From Micavibrio sp. UBA6139 (GTDB taxonomy: Bacteria; Pseudomonadota; Alphaproteobacteria; Micavibrionales; Micavibrionaceae): DNA of 64,000 bases. Below are positions 42,904 through 51,157 of the stretch, in pieces. The position numbers were made by a program, and so were the translations under genes. Numbering within the stretch: position 1 is the stretch's first letter; every line of letters begins with the position of its first letter. The notes under the pieces are model-generated. The model ran no database searches. It worked only from the letters and a program-made list of their open reading frames with translations, and was not told where the DNA came from. The stretch is taken from NCBI GenBank assembly GCA_002423285.1, contig DIVF01000062.1:30938-94937 (forward strand), given 5' to 3'.

Positions 42904-42994
42904 GGGGGTACATTAAGGAATCTGCCGCCCCCGGGCAAGCATCAGATTATGCTTATCCTCAGCCCAATATGGCTGATTTCTGCCGTTTTTAGGA

Positions 42995-44245
42995 TTATCT
43001 GAGGTCCCAATACAGCTCAAACAGCCGTTCATGCTCTTTAATGGCATAACGGTCGGTCATTCCGGCGATGTAATCGGCCACGATTCTGGCGCGTTCGACC
43101 TGATTTTTAGGCTCCCCGCCCCCGGCTTCGCGAACCCGTTCCTGCCATTCTTCGGGCAGCAATTTATATTCGGTCATGAAGGTGTCATAGAGGTCTTTCA
43201 CAATCCGGCTGACCTTTAACCGCATCCGGCGCACGGTGACGTGGCGGTACATGTTTTCCATCAGGAAGGCACGCAGCGCATTGACCTTTGGCAACATGTC
43301 ATCCGAAAACGCGACCATCGCCTGCGTGGCACCGCGAATATCATCGACACTTTGCGGATTGAGAACTTTCAAACGGCGGCGTGTTTCGGCCAGAACGTCT
43401 TCAACCATCGTGCCGATCATTTCACGAATGACTTCGTGCATCAGAATTTTGGGCGCGATGCCGGGATATTGTTTTTCAACAACGGGAATAATGTCTTCCA
43501 ATAATGGCACACGGCGCAGCTCATCAATGCTGAACAACCCCGCCCGTAACCCGTCTTCAACATCGTGGTTGTTATAGGCGATATCATCGGCTAGGGCGGC
43601 AACTTGAGCCTCAAGCGAGGCAAAGGTATCAAGCTGCAAATCCACCTGCTTGTTCACAGCCAAAACGGTGACAGGAAGCCCTGCGGTTTCTGGCTTCTGG
43701 CCCTTTTCAATCAGCGGACCGTTATGTTTTGCAACACCTTCCAGTGTTTCCCATGTCAGGTTCAAACCCATCCAGCGCGGATAGCGGCGTTCCAGCGTGG
43801 TCAGAACACGCAAAGATTGATCATTATGATCAAACCCGCCGACATCTTTCATGCATTCTTCCATGACGTCTTCGCCGACATGGGCGAATGGTGTGTGGCC
43901 AAGGTCATGGGCCAGCGCAACCGTTTCCGCAAGATCTTCGTTAACCATGAGAGCCCGCGCGAGGGAACGGGCAATCTGTGCCACCTCCAGCGTATGGGTC
44001 AAACGTGTGCGGTAATGATCGCCTTCGTGATAGACGAACACTTGCGTTTTATATTTCAAACGGCGGAATGCGCCGCAATGAATGATCCGGTCGCGATCCC
44101 GCTGGAAACAGGTGCGCGTGGGGCTTTCATTTTCTGCGTAAATGCGGCCATGGCTTTGGTCCGGGCGGCAGGCATAATTGGCCAGCGGCAGGGCACAGTA
44201 ATTATAGGTGGTTTGGTTCGGGATCGTATTGGATGCGTTTGTCAT
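42995..44245 (-). CDS. dgt: Deoxyguanosinetriphosphate triphosphohydrolase-like protein
   Basis: 416 residues with the HD phosphohydrolase site: RDRDRIIHCGAFRRLKYKTQ, RTRLTHTLEVAQIAR, AHDLGHTPFAHVGED, and DDIAYNNHDVEDG. The family hydrolyses dNTPs to deoxynucleoside and triphosphate. Start MTNASN at 44245; an in-frame ATG at 44263 is possible. In many relatives argS follows directly; here a gap of 91 bases leads straight to the SPOR gene. Confidence 0.93.
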   Translation of the reverse strand: MTNASNTIPNQTTYNYCALPLANYACRPDQSHGRIYAENESPTRTCFQRDRDRIIHCGAFRRLKYKTQVFVYHEGDHYRTRLTHTLEVAQIARSLARALMVNEDLAETVALAHDLGHTPFAHVGEDVMEECMKDVGGFDHNDQSLRVLTTLERRYPRWMGLNLTWETLEGVAKHNGPLIEKGQKPETAGLPVTVLAVNKQVDLQLDTFASLEAQVAALADDIAYNNHDVEDGLRAGLFSIDELRRVPLLEDIIPVVEKQYPGIAPKILMHEVIREMIGTMVEDVLAETRRRLKVLNPQSVDDIRGATQAMVAFSDDMLPKVNALRAFLMENMYRHVTVRRMRLKVSRIVKDLYDTFMTEYKLLPEEWQERVREAGGGEPKNQVERARIVADYIAGMTDRYAIKEHERLFELYWDLR

Positions 44246-44316
44246 GGGCATGAGATTACCCAATCACCTTGCACTTGGAAAGCCCACTGGGCTTAAAAAA
44301 GGGAACGCAGTTCGCC

Positions 44317-45111
44317 TTACGGTTTCAGACCCGGAAATGGCGGCCCTGACCGTTTTGGTCCGGGCCGTTTTGACTCGGGCAGGCTCTGGGTCAGGGCGGC
44401 GTTATAAGCCGCAAGCTCATCAGCATCGAGCTCTCCCTGCTCGGCGCCCTCTTTATAGCGTATCGCCGCGACCAGTTGACCACTTTCATCGAATTGCTTG
44501 TAGGCTGGCTCGCCGGTGACGCCGTCATGCAACTGGCCTGCTTTGAAGTGCTCGACAAAGATGGGCTGACCATCGCGGTTATACAGGACCATAGCAGGCT
44601 GACCGCTTTCGCTGTCATTATAGAGGTTACCTTCAAAACGCTCTTCACATTGCAATGACCCATCCGGGGCATAGGTGGTGACGCTTGGTTCACCTTTATC
44701 GCTTTCGAATATTTTTCCGGAATTATGATGTTCCTTCACACGCAAAATGCGGTTGCCATCATATTCCAGTACAGCGGGTTCACCACTGGCAGAATCTTGC
44801 AGTTTTCCTTCGCAATAACGACGTTGCAAAATCATTACGCCGTCTTCGTTGAAGACCTGGCTGGCGGGTTGACCCTGGGGTCCGTCATTGCATTTATTGT
44901 TGGCGTTATAACGCTCAATCTCGATGATTTGTGTTTTGAATTCGGCGAACAAGGCGGCAAGAAGCTGATCTTCTGATTTGCCTTGAAAGCGCGGATCGCT
45001 CATGGCGTTTTCAAATGCGCCGGAATCACGCACCGTCAATTGAATCTGGTATGGGGCTTTGGGGTCTAAAACCCGGATCAAAACTTTTGATGGTTCAGTT
45101 GCTTGCGTCAT
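44317..45111 (-). CDS. Repeat protein with five MORN-like units
   Basis: 264 residues. After an N-terminal domain (about 1-75: VLIRVLDPKAPYQIQLTVRD) come five units of about 30 residues with the plan D..G-E/Q-P-A...Y/F...G.......Y/F..G-K/Q-L. Examples of the unit head are GPQGQPASQVF, SASGEPAVLEY, SDKGEPSVTTY, SESGQPAMVLY, and GVTGEPAYKQF. They resemble MORN/YwqK-type repeats that form beta hairpins and bind lipid or protein partners. A Pro-rich tail ends the protein. It lies between dgt and erpA, usually neighbours. Function unknown. Confidence 0.7.
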   Translation of the reverse strand: MTQATEPSKVLIRVLDPKAPYQIQLTVRDSGAFENAMSDPRFQGKSEDQLLAALFAEFKTQIIEIERYNANNKCNDGPQGQPASQVFNEDGVMILQRRYCEGKLQDSASGEPAVLEYDGNRILRVKEHHNSGKIFESDKGEPSVTTYAPDGSLQCEERFEGNLYNDSESGQPAMVLYNRDGQPIFVEHFKAGQLHDGVTGEPAYKQFDESGQLVAAIRYKEGAEQGELDADELAAYNAALTQSLPESKRPGPKRSGPPFPGLKP

Positions 45112-45341
45112 CTTTAAAGGCCCCCGTGTTCTGTCATCAGATATTCTTATTATTAACAATGCCCCGGTGTTTTCACCGTTAGGCCAATTGTTTTTACCCT
45201 GATTTGTCGGGTATGCCCATAGGATTAAAGGAATTATGGAATTATGTCAATCTTTTCGGGGGTGTTTTCCGGGATAACCACCCTATATTCGTTAACATAT
45301 TTCTTGGCCTGCCCGCCCCGCAAAAGGTATATAATGGAATG

Positions 45342-45683
45342 ATGAGCACAGAAGCCGGAACCATTACCCTGACCGACAGCCTGACACGCCGTTTGCGTGC
45401 GCTGCAGCTCAGCGAAGACAGACCAAACCTGAAACTGCGTGTCGCGGTTCTGGGCGGCGGGTGTTCGGGGTTCCAGTACGAATTTTCCTTTGCTGATGGG
45501 CTGGATACCGGGGATATTCTGTTTGAACGTGACGGGATTGGCGTCATTGTCGATGAAACCTCGCTGGAACTGTTAGACGGCGCAGCCATTGATTATGCGG
45601 ATGAATTGATTGGGGCCAGCTTCCAGATCAAAAACCCGAATGCGAAATCATCCTGCGGCTGTGGCACATCGTTTTCCATGTAA
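45342..45683 (+). CDS. erpA: Iron-sulfur cluster insertion protein ErpA (A-type carrier)
   Basis: 113 residues. It has the A-type carrier cysteines: VAVLGGGCSGFQYEFSF and SSCGCGTSFSM at the C-terminus. It carries and inserts 4Fe-4S clusters. ATG 45342 (or 45339) gives the normal length; the open frame begins 46 codons earlier in non-homologous sequence. Divergent from the repeat protein gene. Confidence 0.95.
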   Translation: MSTEAGTITLTDSLTRRLRALQLSEDRPNLKLRVAVLGGGCSGFQYEFSFADGLDTGDILFERDGIGVIVDETSLELLDGAAIDYADELIGASFQIKNPNAKSSCGCGTSFSM

Positions 45684-45699
45684 TGTGAGGTGCTTCAAT

Positions 45700-45882
45700 A
45701 TGCGCCGGATTTACCTGATCACCTTTGTCCTTTTAAGCCTTTCCGCCTGTACCACGCCCCCGGCGGATGGAACGCCTCACCCGTATGAAAACTACCTGAA
45801 TGAGCATCCCTTGACCCTGCCGCAAAGCGATGAACTGCAAAGCTGTAGCGGCTATGGCTGCGCCTTCCGCGACCGGGTTTAG
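45700..45882 (+). CDS. Small lipoprotein
   Basis: 60 residues: signal peptide MRRIYLITFVLLSLSAC with a lipobox (LSAC), then a short polar tail with two cysteines (SCSGYGCAF). A GTGAGGTG ribosome site lies eight bases before the ATG, 16 bases after erpA, so it may be co-transcribed. Too short for a domain; probably membrane-anchored in the periplasm. Confidence 0.7.
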   Translation: MRRIYLITFVLLSLSACTTPPADGTPHPYENYLNEHPLTLPQSDELQSCSGYGCAFRDRV

Positions 45883-45902
45883 GGCGATCCCGCTGCAAAT
45901 CC

Positions 45903-45931
45903 TTGAATTTTTCATAACTTATTGCTAGTAT
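45903..45931 (+). promoter_or_regulatory. Promoter of the GluTR-like gene
   Basis: TTGAAT (45903-45908) and TAGTAT (45926-45931) with a 17-base spacer. A start near 45938 would exclude the TTG at 45922 as initiation codon and favours GTG 45964. Confidence 0.55.
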
Positions 45932-45963
45932 CGCAGCACAATAATCCAAAAAAGGTTCTGTGC

Positions 45964-47085
45964 GTGCTGCCATTTCGTGAAAAATCAGCCTCGATTGATG
46001 ATCTGGTCGTGGTCAACTTCCGGTCAAAACTGCTGACCCAAGCCATTTGCAACTGGCGGGCACAAACACCCGTGGCCATGGCTGAAAGCTGCAACCGCCA
46101 AATCTGGTTTGGCGAGAAATGTGATTTTGAATCCTTCCCCCGCCCGGCCCCTGCGGATGGTTCCATCCCGCAACAAGGACGCGCCCAGCTGGAATATTAC
46201 GAAGGGCCTGCAGCCTATGCCTTCCTGCTGAAACTTATTTCCGGCATGGATAGTTTAAAGGAAGGCGAAACCAATATCGCCGGACAATTTTATCCCGGCT
46301 GGATACGCTACAGCGCCGACCATCCGCACCGCGCCAAACGTCTGGATACAATCATCCAGCATCTGCGTGCCGATAGTGGGCTCATCCGCAGTGAAATCGT
46401 TTCCGGTATCAAACCAAAACGCCATGAACTGGCCGCACGCACCCTGTCGCGTCAGGCGGGCGGTGATATTGCGCTGGTGGTGGGCAGTTTGAATGACAAT
46501 AACGTGCTGTCCAGCTTTACCGATGGCATCGTCAAGGCGCTTGGCAATAACCGCAAAAGCCGTGTGTGTGAAATTGTCGTCACCCACCCTGATCCGGGGA
46601 CCACCGGACGCTTGCTGCATGAAGTCAGCCTGCTGAAAAAAACCGGCTATGTTCAAAACGTAGTGTCTGCAATTGATTTTAGTGAACTGGATACCGCATT
46701 TGAAAACGCCGACCGCATTTATGTTGATGTGCCAATGAACAGCATTCCCGGTGCAGATCAAACCCTGATCGAAACCTGGAAAAAACACGCCAACCCCGAC
46801 AACACCTTGACCCATCTGCGCGGCGAGCCGCGCAATCGCGGCCTGTCCTGCCCCGAATGGGCCGATGCGAATTTACAAAATTATATTTCCCCGGAAGCCA
46901 TCCGTGCGGAGATGGTCAGTATCGACCAGAACAACGCTGTGCTGCGTGTACAAGCCATGGAAGCGATCGCATTTTGCACCAATCTGCGCCACACCAGCCT
47001 GTTCCCGTCCAAACACATGTTACAGCTTCATTTTTCTGGCCGCAGCCCCCACGCGCAAAAACCCCATGACCCTACAAACGGTTGA
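45964..47085 (+). CDS. Divergent glutamyl-tRNA-reductase-like protein
   Basis: About 373 residues. Two hallmark regions of GluTR (HemA) are visible: the catalytic-cysteine motif, here MAESCNRQIWFG (family TCNR-E-IY, Cys43), and the signature helix AYAFLLKLISGMDSLKEGET (family HLFRVASGLDSLVLGE). A Rossmann-like part follows (DIALVVGSLNDNNVLSSF), but its Gly-rich loop is degenerate. The usual C-terminal dimerisation helices are not obvious. It may be a redundant or repurposed GluTR; most alphaproteobacteria make 5-aminolevulinate with ALA synthase instead. GTG 45964 follows AAAAGGTTC; earlier TTG 45922 is the alternative. Confidence 0.62.
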   Translation: MLPFREKSASIDDLVVVNFRSKLLTQAICNWRAQTPVAMAESCNRQIWFGEKCDFESFPRPAPADGSIPQQGRAQLEYYEGPAAYAFLLKLISGMDSLKEGETNIAGQFYPGWIRYSADHPHRAKRLDTIIQHLRADSGLIRSEIVSGIKPKRHELAARTLSRQAGGDIALVVGSLNDNNVLSSFTDGIVKALGNNRKSRVCEIVVTHPDPGTTGRLLHEVSLLKKTGYVQNVVSAIDFSELDTAFENADRIYVDVPMNSIPGADQTLIETWKKHANPDNTLTHLRGEPRNRGLSCPEWADANLQNYISPEAIRAEMVSIDQNNAVLRVQAMEAIAFCTNLRHTSLFPSKHMLQLHFSGRSPHAQKPHDPTNG

Positions 47086-47116
47086 TTAAGCCACCATAAA
47101 CAGGCAGATTAGGCGC

Positions 47117-47881
47117 ATGAAAATCGCCAGCTGGAACGTCAATTCGATCAAGACCCGTCTCGACCATGTAAAAACATGGCTGGAGAAAAACCGCCCCGAT
47201 GTTTTGATGATGCAGGAATTAAAGGGCGAAGTTTTTCCCTCTGCCGAATTCGAAGCCATGGGCTATCAAATCGCCTATCGCGGGCAAAAAGCCTATAACG
47301 GCGTTGCCACATTATCCCTGCATCCAATTGAAATCATCACCGATCAATTGCCGGGTGATGATGGCGATGAACAGGCGCGTTACCTTGAAACAAAAATCAA
47401 TGGCGTGCGCCTGATCAATATATATCTGCCGAATGGCAATCCGGTCGATACCGAAAAATACCCTTATAAGCTCGCATGGATGAACCGCCTGAAAAGCCGG
47501 GTTCAGGATTTGCGCAATGATCTGGACCCATTTTTAGTCGCCGGGGATTTTAACGTCATTCCGCGTGATGAGGATTGTTACGACCCAAAGGCCTGGGCCA
47601 ATGATGCCCTGTTCCTGCCCCAGACAAGGGCGGCCTATCGCGCCATCTTAAATCTGGGTCTGATTGATGCCCATCACGCCCTGCATCCGGGCCCCAATAA
47701 CTACACCTACTGGGATTATCAGGCCGGGGCGTGGCTGGGCAATAAGGGTATTCGCATTGACCATATCCTCCTTTCCCCCCTGCTGGCGGACCGTTTGCAA
47801 TCCTGCTTTATCGACCGGGAGCCACGCGGATGGGACAAGGCCAGCGATCACACCCCTATTCTGGCAATTCTGAACGGATAG
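47117..47881 (+). CDS. xthA: Exodeoxyribonuclease III
   Basis: AP endonuclease and 3'-5' exonuclease in base excision repair. 254 residues with the full EEP-nuclease set: MKIASWNVNSIKTRL, MMQELKG (metal Glu), YNGVATLS, INIYLPNG, LVAGDFNVIPRDEDCYDP, RIDHILLS, and KASDHTPILA. The family usually reads QE-K, as here. It lies beside erpA as in related genomes. Confidence 0.95.
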   Translation: MKIASWNVNSIKTRLDHVKTWLEKNRPDVLMMQELKGEVFPSAEFEAMGYQIAYRGQKAYNGVATLSLHPIEIITDQLPGDDGDEQARYLETKINGVRLINIYLPNGNPVDTEKYPYKLAWMNRLKSRVQDLRNDLDPFLVAGDFNVIPRDEDCYDPKAWANDALFLPQTRAAYRAILNLGLIDAHHALHPGPNNYTYWDYQAGAWLGNKGIRIDHILLSPLLADRLQSCFIDREPRGWDKASDHTPILAILNG

Positions 47882-47966
47882 GCAGTAGAAAAACCCTTTA
47901 TTCTTCCGTACAATAGCGGGACCTTATTCAGGCTTCTTCGATTTTCCAGCAGCAGGATTCATTTCA

Positions 47967-48851
47967 ATGACCATGACCAATCTCCGCCGCCACGCCAAAT
48001 TGCTTGGCATCACCGTTGCCCTGTGTTCCGTGATCGGCGTTGCCGCCTGTAAAACACCGGGTGAGTTGTGGCGCTATGAATCAGCCAGCCGTCTTGCCGC
48101 CCCCGCCAATCTGTTGAAACGTCAAGTTTCCGCCGGGGCCTTTTCGGTGAGCGTCTACGAACGCGTTCGCGCACCGGGCAAGGTCGCCAATATTTATATC
48201 GAGGGTGATGGCCGCCACACATTGCTGGATCAAGCAACAACCTCCATCGACCCAACACCGTCTTATCCGTTGGCGCTGCATCTGGCGACACGTGATTTGA
48301 GCGAAAACGTCATCTATGTTGCGCGCCCCTGCCAGTATAACGCGCTTGATACAACGGGCGATAACAGCCCATGTACACGCGATTACTGGAATAATGGCCG
48401 CTTCTCCATCGAAACGATGGAAGCCATGAACACCGTTCTCGACAAGCTGAAAAACAATCACAGCCTCAGCGGATTCAACCTGATTGGCTATGATGGCGGT
48501 GCGGCGGTTGCCACATTGCTGGCGGCCAAGCGTAAGGATGTCGTTTCCATCCGCACCGTTGCCGGTAATCTGGACACCGACCTGAACAGCGCCAACCATA
48601 AACAACCAGGCATGGTTGGGTCGCTGAACCCGCGTGATTTTGCCGCCGACATTGCCGGCATTCCACAAACGCACTTCATCGGTGAGTGGGATCAGGTCAC
48701 AGGCGCAAACCTGTCACAAAGTTTCCGCAACGCCATGGGTCACAGCAATTGCGTGCGCATCAGCACCGTTGCGCAAACCGACCATGAAGGCGGCTGGGCC
48801 AACCGTTGGCCGTCTTTGCTAAATGAGCCTGTAGATTGCAATGCAAAATAA
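47967..48851 (+). CDS. Alpha/beta-hydrolase-like lipoprotein with Asp in the nucleophile position
   Basis: 294 residues. A signal peptide ends in a lipobox (GVAAC, Cys28). The body has an alpha/beta-hydrolase layout: strands VANIYIEGDGR and VIYVARPCQYN, and the elbow FNLIGYDGGAAVATLLAAK, where the family Gly-x-Ser-x-Gly reads G174-Y-D176-G-G. A candidate acid is in HFIGEWDQVTG, and the candidate His is in QTDHEGGWANRW. Asp at the elbow occurs in dehalogenases and epoxide hydrolases, but the surroundings look more like an esterase-type family. Substrate unknown. Four further cysteines could pair outside the cytosol. Confidence 0.68.
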   Translation: MTMTNLRRHAKLLGITVALCSVIGVAACKTPGELWRYESASRLAAPANLLKRQVSAGAFSVSVYERVRAPGKVANIYIEGDGRHTLLDQATTSIDPTPSYPLALHLATRDLSENVIYVARPCQYNALDTTGDNSPCTRDYWNNGRFSIETMEAMNTVLDKLKNNHSLSGFNLIGYDGGAAVATLLAAKRKDVVSIRTVAGNLDTDLNSANHKQPGMVGSLNPRDFAADIAGIPQTHFIGEWDQVTGANLSQSFRNAMGHSNCVRISTVAQTDHEGGWANRWPSLLNEPVDCNAK

Positions 48852-48874
48852 GCACGCGCTAATGTAAAACGTGG

Positions 48875-48902
48875 GAAAACCGGGCCTTTTGCCCGGTTTT
48901 TT
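48875..48902 (+). terminator. Terminator after the hydrolase lipoprotein
   Basis: AAAACCGGGC CTTTT GCCCGGTTTTTT. Confidence 0.92.
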
Positions 48903-49000
48903 GCATCTGAAACAGCGTAAATTAAATCAATTTTTAGGCATTTCTTCTATAATTTAAAGTGAACATTATTGGGGGCCGGGCAAAAACCCGGACACGGGAC

Positions 49001-51151
49001 ATGACACAAAACAAAACTTTGCATACACAACGCGGCTTCACATTGATTGAGCTGGCTGTGGTTATGATTGTCTGTGGCCTGATGATCGGCGGTGCGCTGC
49101 TCACCATCCCCCCCTTCACGCATAAGATGAAAGTTGAATCGACACAGGAACGCTTTGATCTCGTCCTCAACGCACTCAGCACCTATACGCAACGTCACTA
49201 CCGCCTGCCCTGCCCGGCGGATTCTGATGGGGCCAATCGCGGTATGGAGCGCAATGGTGGCCATTGCTTCCAAAACACCAATAACGAAACCCTGTACCAG
49301 ATGACCGAAGGGGTTATCCCGTGGCGTGAACTGGGTCTGGCGGAATCGGATGTCATTGATGGCTGGGGCCGTTACATCACTTATAAACCTGCACCGCAAT
49401 TGACGGTTGATACCTATGACACCGCCATGCAGAGCGACCCTGCCGGGGCCGATATTCACAATGCCTGCCGCAACCAGGTCTGGTATGACGCAGGCCGCAA
49501 CCATTTGAACCGTCAAAAGGCGTTGTTCTGCTGTAATTCGCACCCAAAAACCGCGTATCTGAACAGCCGCGCGAATACCAGTACGGCCAATGTCAGCTAC
49601 ACGAAAGGCTCAGTGCCCGCATGGAAACAAAACGCAGTTGTCATGACCGGCACACTGGCTGGCACAACATTGCCTGTCACCAGCAACGTCGCCAGCACCA
49701 GCGCATGGATTGATGATTACCGGGCGACAGATTCATCAAACTCCGCCCTGTTCACCGCCGGGTCGTTTGACAATGTCTATGACGATGCAGCAGATGCACC
49801 GTTGATCCGTGCGTCTGGCCACGCCGTGACCCTGATCAGCCATGGCGGCAACGGTTTCTTTGCCTTCATGAAAAACACCGCCAGTAACACGCGGCTGAAC
49901 GCCACCATGAATGGCACCGCCGCCCCATCAACCACAGCCACCGTATCGATTGATGAAACACGCAATGTCTGGCCAGCAACCGCCTTCGCAGGCAGCATGG
50001 CGCACCCGAAATCAAATGATGTCGCAGGCCGCGTTGCCTTTGACCCGCTGGGCCGCAGCACCGGGGCCAGCGATGATATGGTCGCCTATCAACGTTCTGA
50101 CGCACTATTCGCCCGCAGTGGTGCCGCAACCTGTACACGCCCGGCCCGCACGGATGTTCCTTATACCTGCCCAGGGTTCTCCTACGGCAACTACATCTAT
50201 GCGCTGGATAACAGTACGTCGATGAATTCAAATTTCGGCGGCGGAAAAACCCGCTGGCAGGTTGGGATCGAAGCCCTGCGTGGCAGCTATTCCGGCGCAC
50301 CCAATGCAGATAACAGCATCATTGCTCCACACATCCTGAGCGAGGGAGCCAATGATAAGATTGATCCGGATGTTATCGGCTACACCCCTCTCGCTGCATC
50401 AGGGTGCAATGCCAAAGACCAGTTAACCTTGACCAAGGAGGGAACCTTCCTGAACTATGACCCGCTGACTGGCAAGGCCATCAAGGGCATTGATCCGGTC
50501 ACCGGACTTGAAGTATCCATTACTGATCCAAGCGGCGCGCAAGCACTCATTGATAAAACATTGGGCAAGATTAATCCGAATCCCGCCACAATGATTAATT
50601 GCACCCCGCTCTATCATACCTTGCTGGAATCCGCGAAACTTGTTGGCTATGGCTCGGGTCAAGAACCCTCCGCGATCATGGTTTTATCGGATGGTGAAGA
50701 TAACCGCTTCCCGTCTTCAGCCTCCGGTACATTCAACGAGATTAAAAAATACAGCTATATGGTCGCCTATACAGATGAAGACGTGAAGGCTGCCTTGATG
50801 GATACAAAGGACTATGCCTATCTGCGTCTGAAAACACAGGCCGAGATTGATGCGGTCCTCAACCCGCTGGTCCCATCCATCAAAACGGCGAAGAATACAG
50901 AACTAACAGCACAAATCGCTGAATTGCAAAAACTCATCAATGCCGGTAGCATGACCCGCGATGACGTGATGGGTGCATTTTTGAATCTGCGTTACCCGAA
51001 CTTGCGCGTCCAGATTGTTGATATTGGGAATGCTAACTTGACCAAAAAAATATCGACAAGAACCCGTGGTGATTATATCCGCCCGAACAACGCAGACGAG
51101 CTTGAGGCGTATATGAAAAAATTCAACAGCTGCATCGGGAAAAGCTCTTAA
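49001..51151 (+). CDS. Giant pilin-like protein with von Willebrand A domain
   Basis: 716 residues from ATG 49001. Residues 10-35 form a class III/IV prepilin start: QRGFTLIELAVVMIVCGLMI, cleavage after Gly with Glu at +5. A family domain shared with three neighbours follows: YRLPCPAD, GVIPWRELGL, DGWGRYITY, KALFCC, LISHGGNGFFAF, ASDDMVAY. From about residue 395 a VWA-like domain begins: MIDAS motif ALDNSTSMN (Asp-x-Ser-x-Ser), MVLSDGEDN, and the last helix near ADELEAYMKKF. A minor pilin with a VWA head could act as a tip adhesin. The three related genes converge on it from the other side. No pilus motor genes are in the window. Confidence 0.78.
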   Translation: MTQNKTLHTQRGFTLIELAVVMIVCGLMIGGALLTIPPFTHKMKVESTQERFDLVLNALSTYTQRHYRLPCPADSDGANRGMERNGGHCFQNTNNETLYQMTEGVIPWRELGLAESDVIDGWGRYITYKPAPQLTVDTYDTAMQSDPAGADIHNACRNQVWYDAGRNHLNRQKALFCCNSHPKTAYLNSRANTSTANVSYTKGSVPAWKQNAVVMTGTLAGTTLPVTSNVASTSAWIDDYRATDSSNSALFTAGSFDNVYDDAADAPLIRASGHAVTLISHGGNGFFAFMKNTASNTRLNATMNGTAAPSTTATVSIDETRNVWPATAFAGSMAHPKSNDVAGRVAFDPLGRSTGASDDMVAYQRSDALFARSGAATCTRPARTDVPYTCPGFSYGNYIYALDNSTSMNSNFGGGKTRWQVGIEALRGSYSGAPNADNSIIAPHILSEGANDKIDPDVIGYTPLAASGCNAKDQLTLTKEGTFLNYDPLTGKAIKGIDPVTGLEVSITDPSGAQALIDKTLGKINPNPATMINCTPLYHTLLESAKLVGYGSGQEPSAIMVLSDGEDNRFPSSASGTFNEIKKYSYMVAYTDEDVKAALMDTKDYAYLRLKTQAEIDAVLNPLVPSIKTAKNTELTAQIAELQKLINAGSMTRDDVMGAFLNLRYPNLRVQIVDIGNANLTKKISTRTRGDYIRPNNADELEAYMKKFNSCIGKSS

Positions 51152-51157
51152 AGTTTC

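Noticed and set aside
48836..48846. TTGCAATGCAA inside the hydrolase gene as a regulatory site
   Set aside because: It lies in coding sequence at the 3' end with no promoter nearby; likewise the copy at 41128 within nagZ.
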